Source: JBDRGC01 sp043818215 (GTDB taxonomy: Bacteria; Chloroflexota; Anaerolineae; Anaerolineales; UBA11858). Taken from it: a DNA stretch of 29,965 bases. Where the stretch lies: assembly GCA_043818215.1 (NCBI GenBank), contig JBDRGC010000029.1, positions 1 to 29,965 on the forward strand, given 5' to 3'. The notes below the pieces were generated by a model. It did not search any database. It was not told where the DNA came from and was given only the letters and a program-made list of their open reading frames with translations. Position 1 is the stretch's first letter; each line of letters starts with the position of its first letter. Made by a program: the position numbers and the translations under genes. Of this stretch, positions 24,696 through 29,965 are shown piece by piece.

Positions 24696-25823
24696 ATGAA
24701 TCCCATCACAAAATTGCACAGCTTGGGTCAGTCGATTTGGTACGACAATATCGAGCGGCTGCTGCTGACCGGCGGAGATTTGGCCGCTATGATCGCGCGC
24801 GGTGAGATCCGCGGGGTGACATCCAACCCCAGTATTTTCAACAATGCTATCTCGAAATCCAGTGATTACGATGACGCGCTTATCCCTCTGGCGCAGCAGG
24901 GACTCACGAAAGAAGAAATCTACGAGGCCCTGGCCGTCGAAGATATTCGTGCCGCCTGCGATTTGTTCGGCCCGATTTACGGAGCGACCGGCGGCGGGGA
25001 CGGCTTTGTCAGCCTGGAAGTCAGCCCATATCTGGCCGATGACACCGAGGCCACTTGCACCGAAGCCGCCCGCCTGTGGAAATTGGTGGGCCGCCCGAAC
25101 CTGATGATCAAAATTCCCGCCACCCGCGCCGGCCTCCCGGCAATTGCCCAATCCATCGCCGCGGGCATCAACGTCAACGTGACGCTGATCTTCTCCATCG
25201 CGCGCTATATCGAGGTGATGGATACCTATCTCTCCGGGTTGGAGCAACGCCTGGCTGCGGGAAAGCCTATCGATCACGTGGCTTCAGTGGCCTCGTTCTT
25301 CGTCTCCCGGATTGACACCAATGCCGATGCTCGTTTGCAAGTCATCGCTGACGCTATTGACGCTGGCGGTGAACTGGCGGAACGCGCCGCGGCCTTGCAG
25401 GGCAAAATCGCCGTCGCCAGTGCAAAGCTAGCTTATGCCCGCCACAAAGACATTTTCAGTGGGAATCGCTGGACGCAACTCAAGGAACGCGGGGGCCACA
25501 TCCAACGCCCCCTGTGGGCCTCCACCAGCACCAAAAATCCCGCTTACCCCGACACCAAATACGTGGACGAGTTGATCGGCCCGGATACTATCAACACCAT
25601 TCCCCCCAAAACGTTGACCGCCTTCGGCGATCACGGCAGCGCTGAACTGACCCTGGGTGCGGATGTGGATGCAGCCCAGGCCGCCATGGACGAGTTGGCC
25701 GCAGTGGGCATTTCCATCACCGAAGTCACCCAAGAATTGGAAGACCAGGGCGTCAAATCCTTTGCGGATGCCTTTACCGCACTACTGGATTCGGTGGAAA
25801 AAAGATGGGAGTTGGTGTTGTAA
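24696..25823 (+). CDS. tal: Transaldolase
   Basis: A 375-residue enzyme that moves a dihydroxyacetone unit from sedoheptulose-7-phosphate to glyceraldehyde-3-phosphate. The Schiff-base lysine is K139 in LMIKIPAT. D17 in WYDNIER, TSNPSIF (42-48), GINVNVTLIFS and SVASFFVSRIDT (197-208) are family blocks. The length and N-terminus resemble the longer TalB-like class found in actinobacteria and Chloroflexota. The start at 24696 is set by aggag upstream; the in-frame ATG at 24663 lies inside the palindrome. It closes the tkt-rpiB-tal operon. Confidence 0.96.
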   Translation: MNPITKLHSLGQSIWYDNIERLLLTGGDLAAMIARGEIRGVTSNPSIFNNAISKSSDYDDALIPLAQQGLTKEEIYEALAVEDIRAACDLFGPIYGATGGGDGFVSLEVSPYLADDTEATCTEAARLWKLVGRPNLMIKIPATRAGLPAIAQSIAAGINVNVTLIFSIARYIEVMDTYLSGLEQRLAAGKPIDHVASVASFFVSRIDTNADARLQVIADAIDAGGELAERAAALQGKIAVASAKLAYARHKDIFSGNRWTQLKERGGHIQRPLWASTSTKNPAYPDTKYVDELIGPDTINTIPPKTLTAFGDHGSAELTLGADVDAAQAAMDELAAVGISITEVTQELEDQGVKSFADAFTALLDSVEKRWELVL

Positions 25824-25877
25824 TACCGGGAATTGCTCTTTTCCTCATGAGCGCAGCCGAAGTGGTGAGAGCTGGTC

Positions 25878-28334
25878 ATGAGCAAAAAACTTCACATCAG
25901 TCTTCTGTTGCTCTCCGCAGCCACGCTGATCTTCGAGATCAATCTGACGCGGCTGTTTTCGGTCGCCCAGTTCTATCACTTTGCTTTTCTCATCGTCAGT
26001 CTGGCGCTGCTGGGATATGGGGCCAGCGGCACGGCTCTGGCGATTTTCCCCAGGTTGGGGCGCGAGAACCCACAACACAGCCTGCGTAACCTGTCTCTGG
26101 CAGCAGCGATAAGCATACTGGGGGCCTATCTGCTGACCAACTGGGTACCCTTCGATTCATTCAGCATTGCCTGGGATCAGCGGCAGGTGGCTGTTCTGGC
26201 CTTGCACTATCTGGCCCTGGCTGCTCCATTTTTCTTCAGCGGGATGGCTGTTGGATTACTGCTGACTGCTTTCCCAAAAACGGCCGGGCAGACCTATTCG
26301 ATCAATCTGGTGGGATCGGCTTTGGGGTGTGTTGCCGCACTACTGGCGCCGGTGGCACTGGGTGCGGAGGGGGTGGTGACGTTGAGCGCAGGCTTGGCTG
26401 CCCTCGCGGCCCTCAACGCTGCAACGTTCGAACGTTCGAGCCTCGCAGTGCTTACCCTCGCCGTGGGGCTTTTCATCCTCACGCTCCTCGATATCACTGT
26501 CCGTATTCTGGGTTTCTCTCCCGCACCTCTGCTCGATTTGCGCCTTTCCCCCTATAAAAGTATATCTTATGCTCTGCAATACCCCGGCGCAGAAGTGATC
26601 TCCCAACGCTGGAACGCATTCTCGCGCGTGGACGTGGTGCGCAGTCAGGGGGTGCGTTCGCTGCCCGGGCTGAGCTACCTCTACCCACAGGCGCCTCCAC
26701 CCGAAAACGGTCTGCTGGTAGACGGTGGTGATCTGAGTCCCGTGGTTCTGCCCGAAGCTGATCTGAGCTTCACAGATTATATGCCTGCTGCCATTGCCTA
26801 TCAATTGCGCCCCGGAGCAGAAACCCTCATCTTGGAGCCGAGCGGCGGGCTTGATATTCTCATTGCCCTGGCTGGCGGCGCCCGGCAGGTGACCGCGGTG
26901 GAAGCCAACCCCCTTATCGTGGAGGCTGCCGCGCATATCTACAACGACCCGCGCGTCCAGGCGGTGATCGAGGATGGGCGCAGTTATACTCATCGCGGCC
27001 AGAAGAGCTACGATGTGGTGGTCATCTCGCTCACCAGCACCTATCATCCCGTCCAATCGGGTGCGTATAGTCTCGCAGAAGACTACCGTTACACTCTCGA
27101 ATCATTTCAGGATGCCCTGGGGATTTCGAAACCCGATGGGCTGCTGGTGATTCAACGTTGGCTGCAAGTACCGCCCAGCGAGTGGCTGCGCGCCTTTTCC
27201 CTTGCCGTGACCGCTTTGGAGCACGCCGGCCTCGATCCTGCCGAACGCATCGTGGCCTTCCGCTCTTACAATCTGGGTGTGCTGCTAGTCAAGCCTACTC
27301 CTTTCACCCCCGTCGAGTTGGACGCCGTGCGCGCCTTCGCCGATGAGCGTGCCTTCGATCTGGTTTATGCCCCCGACATCCGTCCCGATGAAGTCAACCA
27401 GCACAATATCATGGCCGAGCCGCTTTATTATCAGGCTTTCACAGGCTTGCTGGCTGCTCAGCAGCGCGCCGATTGGTACGCAGCTTATCCCTACGATGTC
27501 ACCCCTCCCACCGACGACCGCCCCTTCATTGGTCACTTCTTCAAGTGGTCGCAGGCTGGTCAAGTGATGGCTGAGTTGGGCAAAACCTGGCAGCCTTTCG
27601 GCGGTGGGGGTTACTTCGTACTGCTTGCCTCGCTGGCTATGGCCCTAGTGATGGCGTTGGGCATCATTTTGCTCCCAGTGGCGGTGGCCCGCTCGCGCTC
27701 GGCTATCAGACATCTCAGACCTCCGAGGTCTCTTAAGACCTCGGAGGTCTTGGTGGTCTCGATGGGCCGAGGGTCTCGAAGCGCCGGGCTAATCTACTTT
27801 GGCCTCATCGGTCTGGCCTACCTGCTGGTCGAAATTCCCCTCATCCAACGTTTCATCCTCTTTTTGGGGCAACCTTCGTACGCCCTCGCCACGGTGCTGT
27901 TCGCGCTGCTGCTTTTTTCTGGGATGGGGAGCTACATATCCGCGCGGATTCCGCACCGCCCAGCTCTCGCCGTTTTGGTAGCTGCTGCTTTGGGGACTCC
28001 GTGGATATTGCCTCCGGTGTTCGACCTGACATTGGGTTGGTCGCTGCCCCTCAGGATGGTTGTAACCCTGGTGATGTTGGCACCACTGGGTTTTTTGATG
28101 GGGGTACCGTTTCCCCGGGGAGTGCAGGCCCTCGAAAAGTCCGCGCCCGAATTGATCCCCTGGGTGTGGGGCGTCAACGGGGCGGCCTCGGTGATCTCTT
28201 CGGTATTGGCCGCGCTGCTGGCGTTATCCTTTGGCTTCACTTGGGTTCTGCTGATCGGAGCTGTCTGCTACACCGGAGCCTGGCTCACGGTTCCGTTTCT
28301 GGTATCACCCCGGACTCCGCTCCCTGGCCCGTAA
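25878..28334 (+). CDS. Membrane protein with spermidine-synthase-like domain
   Basis: An 818-residue polytopic protein. Residues 1-215 have about six transmembrane helices, residues 300-540 form a Rossmann domain of the spermidine synthase superfamily (LILEPSGGLDILIALAGG, TAVEANPLIV, VIEDGRSY, YDVVVISL), and residues 575-812 have about six more helices. Such membrane-fused SpeE-like proteins are common in Chloroflexota and proteobacteria; their substrates are mostly unknown, and polyamine synthesis should not be assumed. Residues 614-624 come from an in-frame palindrome between helices. The ribosome site is weak. The gene lies 54 bases after transaldolase, so it may be co-transcribed. Its last 50 bases overlap the convergent PCMT-like gene. 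Confidence 0.85.
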   Translation: MSKKLHISLLLLSAATLIFEINLTRLFSVAQFYHFAFLIVSLALLGYGASGTALAIFPRLGRENPQHSLRNLSLAAAISILGAYLLTNWVPFDSFSIAWDQRQVAVLALHYLALAAPFFFSGMAVGLLLTAFPKTAGQTYSINLVGSALGCVAALLAPVALGAEGVVTLSAGLAALAALNAATFERSSLAVLTLAVGLFILTLLDITVRILGFSPAPLLDLRLSPYKSISYALQYPGAEVISQRWNAFSRVDVVRSQGVRSLPGLSYLYPQAPPPENGLLVDGGDLSPVVLPEADLSFTDYMPAAIAYQLRPGAETLILEPSGGLDILIALAGGARQVTAVEANPLIVEAAAHIYNDPRVQAVIEDGRSYTHRGQKSYDVVVISLTSTYHPVQSGAYSLAEDYRYTLESFQDALGISKPDGLLVIQRWLQVPPSEWLRAFSLAVTALEHAGLDPAERIVAFRSYNLGVLLVKPTPFTPVELDAVRAFADERAFDLVYAPDIRPDEVNQHNIMAEPLYYQAFTGLLAAQQRADWYAAYPYDVTPPTDDRPFIGHFFKWSQAGQVMAELGKTWQPFGGGGYFVLLASLAMALVMALGIILLPVAVARSRSAIRHLRPPRSLKTSEVLVVSMGRGSRSAGLIYFGLIGLAYLLVEIPLIQRFILFLGQPSYALATVLFALLLFSGMGSYISARIPHRPALAVLVAAALGTPWILPPVFDLTLGWSLPLRMVVTLVMLAPLGFLMGVPFPRGVQALEKSAPELIPWVWGVNGAASVISSVLAALLALSFGFTWVLLIGAVCYTGAWLTVPFLVSPRTPLPGP
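27717..27750. repeat. 34-bp palindrome in the membrane spermidine-synthase-like gene
   Basis: agacctccgaggtct (27717-27731) and agacctcggaggtct (27736-27750) are perfect inverted copies around the four-base loop ctta. Each arm is nearly palindromic in itself. The reading frame stays open across it. Confidence 0.92.
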
Positions 28335-29142
28335 ATGGCACAAAGGCCACACCGCCCAGGTTGTAGGCTTTTATATCCTCCCCTTCTCGGACGAATTTCC
28401 ACAATGTCTGGTAGCCACCCGGCGGCCCAATAGGAATGACCAGCCGCCCGCCATCGGTCAATTGCTGCAACAGGGGCAGCGGCAAGTGATCCGGGGCTGC
28501 GGTGACGATGATGGCATCAAAGGGGGCGTATTCATCCCATCCATAGTAACCATCGCCCTGGCGCAGGTGTACTTCCGTGTAACCCAGGCGATCCAGGGTG
28601 GCGGCGGCCCGTTCTGCCAGTTCGGGGACGATCTCGATGCTGTACACCTCCACGCTGCCCAGTTCAGCCAGCACGGCGGCCTGGTAGCCCGAGCCGGTAC
28701 CGAGTTCGAGCACTTTTTCACCCTCTTGCAGTTCGAGCAGTTCTGTCATCCAGGCCACGATGAAGGGCTGCGAGATGGTCTGACCGTAGCCGATGGGCAG
28801 GGGGTGGTCGGCGTAGGCTTGAGTTTGGTAATCACCGGGGACAAAATCGTGGCGCGGTACGGTGCGCATAGAACGCAGCACAGCGGGGTCTTGCACGCCG
28901 CGGGCCACGATGGTATTTTCTACCATATCGAGCCGGGCGTTGGCGAAGGAGTCGCGCGTGGGTGTTGGGGAAGCCGGTAAATCTATTGCGGGTTCTGAAC
29001 TTGCGGCAGGCTCGTGAAGTATGGGCGAAGTTTCGGCGGTGGATGTGAGCGATGTCGAAGATGAGTCGCAGGCAGCCAGCAAGATTATGCCAGCCATGAG
29101 CAGAGATGTAGTCGTGATCAATAATTTCTTAGCGATTATCAT
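28285..29142 (-). CDS. pcm: PCMT-like methyltransferase with lipoprotein signal
   Basis: A 285-residue protein. Residues 1-25 are a lipoprotein signal with lipobox LLAAC (C25), followed by a Ser/Thr/Pro-rich linker to about 64. The rest matches protein-L-isoaspartate O-methyltransferase: VPRHDFVPGD (95-104), the substrate-loop region GYGQTISQPFIVAWMTELL (118-136), SAM motif VLELGTGSGYQ (144-154), DAIIVTAA (209-216) and a C-terminal LGGVAFVPFTG. PCMT repairs isoaspartyl residues with S-adenosylmethionine, a cytoplasmic cofactor, so an exported form is puzzling. The final 12 residues lie in the 50-base overlap with the convergent membrane gene and extend past the usual PCMT end. Start at 29142 has cggagta upstream. 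Symbol by family only. Confidence 0.88.
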   Translation of the reverse strand: MIIAKKLLITTTSLLMAGIILLAACDSSSTSLTSTAETSPILHEPAASSEPAIDLPASPTPTRDSFANARLDMVENTIVARGVQDPAVLRSMRTVPRHDFVPGDYQTQAYADHPLPIGYGQTISQPFIVAWMTELLELQEGEKVLELGTGSGYQAAVLAELGSVEVYSIEIVPELAERAAATLDRLGYTEVHLRQGDGYYGWDEYAPFDAIIVTAAPDHLPLPLLQQLTDGGRLVIPIGPPGGYQTLWKFVREGEDIKAYNLGGVAFVPFTGQGAESGVIPETEP

Positions 29143-29193
29143 TTCGTACTCCGATAATTACTATATTAGATTTCTTATGGAATTATTTAAAAT

Positions 29194-29229
29194 CTCTGCG
29201 CTCTCTGCGTGCTTCGCGGTAAAATAACC
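29194..29229. repeat. Dispersed intergenic repeat word
   Basis: The stretch ctctgcgctctctgcgtgct followed by tcgcggtaaaataac resembles a phrase seen in many bacterial intergenic regions (from memory, not checked). It lies between the PCMT-like gene and the tRNA. No other feature is seen in 29143-29304. Confidence 0.45.
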
Positions 29230-29304
29230 CATTTTTCTTTTTTCGAGACGATGCGCGGTGATGATTGTTATGAAAATGCCCCCGGTCAGTGTAGTTTAGA
29301 GCAG

Positions 29305-29376
29305 AGCGGGTGACGGGACTCGAACCCGTGAATGGTAGCTTGGGAAGCTACTGCCTTACCACTTGGCTACACCCGC
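29305..29376 (-). tRNA. tRNA-Gly (anticodon CCC)
   Basis: Read on the minus strand, a 72-base cloverleaf: acceptor GCGGGTG pairs with CACCCGC, discriminator T; D arm GCC/GGC; anticodon stem GTAGC/GCTAC with loop TTCCCAA, giving anticodon CCC; T arm ACGGG-TTCGAGT-CCCGT. The 3' CCA is not encoded. It reads the GGG glycine codon. Confidence 0.97.
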
Positions 29377-29414
29377 ATAATGTGGGGAGATTATATTATC
29401 CCAGTTCATCGGTG

Positions 29415-29965
29415 TCAAGGAAATGTGCGATTCGCAAAATTGCAGTACCGGGATACACGCGTTACCAAAGCGCTCCATTCTTCCAGGCTCAACGTCTCAG
29501 CCCGGCGGTGAGGATCGATGCCGCTGGCACGCAGATTTTCTTCGGCTTTCTCCTTGGACCACGACATGCCTGCGGATAGTGAATTGCGCAGGTTTTTGCG
29601 CTTTTGACCGAAACCAGATTTGGCGAGGCGGAAAAATGTGGGGAGTAGGGGAGGGGGGATGAGGGGGGCGGGAAACAGGTCAATGCGGATAACAGCGGAG
29701 TCAACCTGTGGGGCGGGGTAGAAGGCCCCTGCAGGGATGCGGGCTACGCGCCGTGGTTTCCCGTACACTTGAACACTTAGGGCCAGGAGACTCATGTCTG
29801 GGGGGGCGGCACAAATGCGCATGGCCACTTCCATCTGCACAGTAAGCACTATCCGCTTGGGCTTAACTTTAGCTTCCAGCAGGTGGCGGATTAGCGCGGA
29901 GGTGATGTAGTAGGGGATATTGGCGACGACGAGGTAATTGGTAAATGGGGATTGGGGATTGGAGA
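29415..29965 (-). CDS. rsmA: 16S rRNA adenine dimethyltransferase RsmA (KsgA), 5' part off the window
   Basis: RsmA dimethylates two adjacent adenines near the 3' end of 16S rRNA during 30S assembly. The visible C-terminal part has motif IV NIPYY followed by ITSALIRHLLEA, then VLTVQMEVAMRI, the FYPAPQVDSAVIRI block and the C-terminal helical domain (FGQKRKNLRNSL). The catalytic motif is intact. The frame is open to the right edge, so the start and SAM-binding N-terminus are missing. Two stretches look repeat-derived: SNPQSP just before the motif, encoded by ggggattggggattggaga words, and a proline-rich APLIPPPLLP. It ends 38 bases before the tRNA-Gly gene. Confidence 0.92.
   Translation of the reverse strand, partial: SNPQSPFTNYLVVANIPYYITSALIRHLLEAKVKPKRIVLTVQMEVAMRICAAPPDMSLLALSVQVYGKPRRVARIPAGAFYPAPQVDSAVIRIDLFPAPLIPPPLLPTFFRLAKSGFGQKRKNLRNSLSAGMSWSKEKAEENLRASGIDPHRRAETLSLEEWSALVTRVSRYCNFANRTFP

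Overview
The window looks like one contig of an anaerobic or facultatively anaerobic bacterium, most probably a member of the Chloroflexota (Anaerolineae-like). This is an inference from three things: methanogen-type hydrogenase and Hdr genes next to a b6-type quinol complex, a transketolase/RpiB/transaldolase block, and intergenic DNA packed with short-word tandem repeats. No 16S rRNA gene is present to confirm it.

Left and centre (172-21447, all on the minus strand) form a very large energy-metabolism region. In transcription order it runs: an HdrC-HdrB fusion protein; EtfB; EtfA; a membrane cytochrome-b/HdrD-like protein resembling ETF:menaquinone oxidoreductase (EMO); a sensor histidine kinase; a receiver-kinase hybrid; a single-domain response regulator; HdrC; HdrB; HdrA (interrupted by one in-frame TAG); MvhD; MvhG; MvhA; and a hydrogenase maturation protease. 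After a 500-base repeat-filled gap come a c-heme-tagged cytochrome b6, a subunit-IV-like protein, a Rieske protein, a second EMO/HmeD-like membrane protein and MscL. The parts fit an electron network. EtfAB delivers electrons from unseen dehydrogenases to the quinone pool through the EMO-like protein. The b6-Rieske complex and the second membrane Hdr exchange electrons with quinone. Soluble HdrABC-MvhADG links H2, ferredoxin and an unidentified disulfide. The two-component genes lie inside the same gene run and may tune it.

Right side (22145-28334, plus strand) holds transketolase, ribose-5-phosphate isomerase B and transaldolase, i.e. the non-oxidative pentose phosphate pathway. A large membrane protein with a spermidine-synthase-like domain follows. 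Convergent to it are a lipoprotein-type PCMT-like methyltransferase, a tRNA-Gly(CCC), and the 3' part of rsmA, which runs off the right edge.

Repeats are a major theme. Short tandem words fill several gaps, and related words or perfect palindromes also sit in frame inside coding genes (second EMO-like protein, hydrogenase protease, spermidine-synthase-like protein, rsmA, probably the MvhD tail). The most notable points are the amber codon in hdrA, the Etf-EMO-Hdr-Mvh-b6c gene assembly, the parallel loss of all cysteines in the first CCG domain of both Etf-linked Hdr-like proteins, and the c-heme fusion to cytochrome b6.
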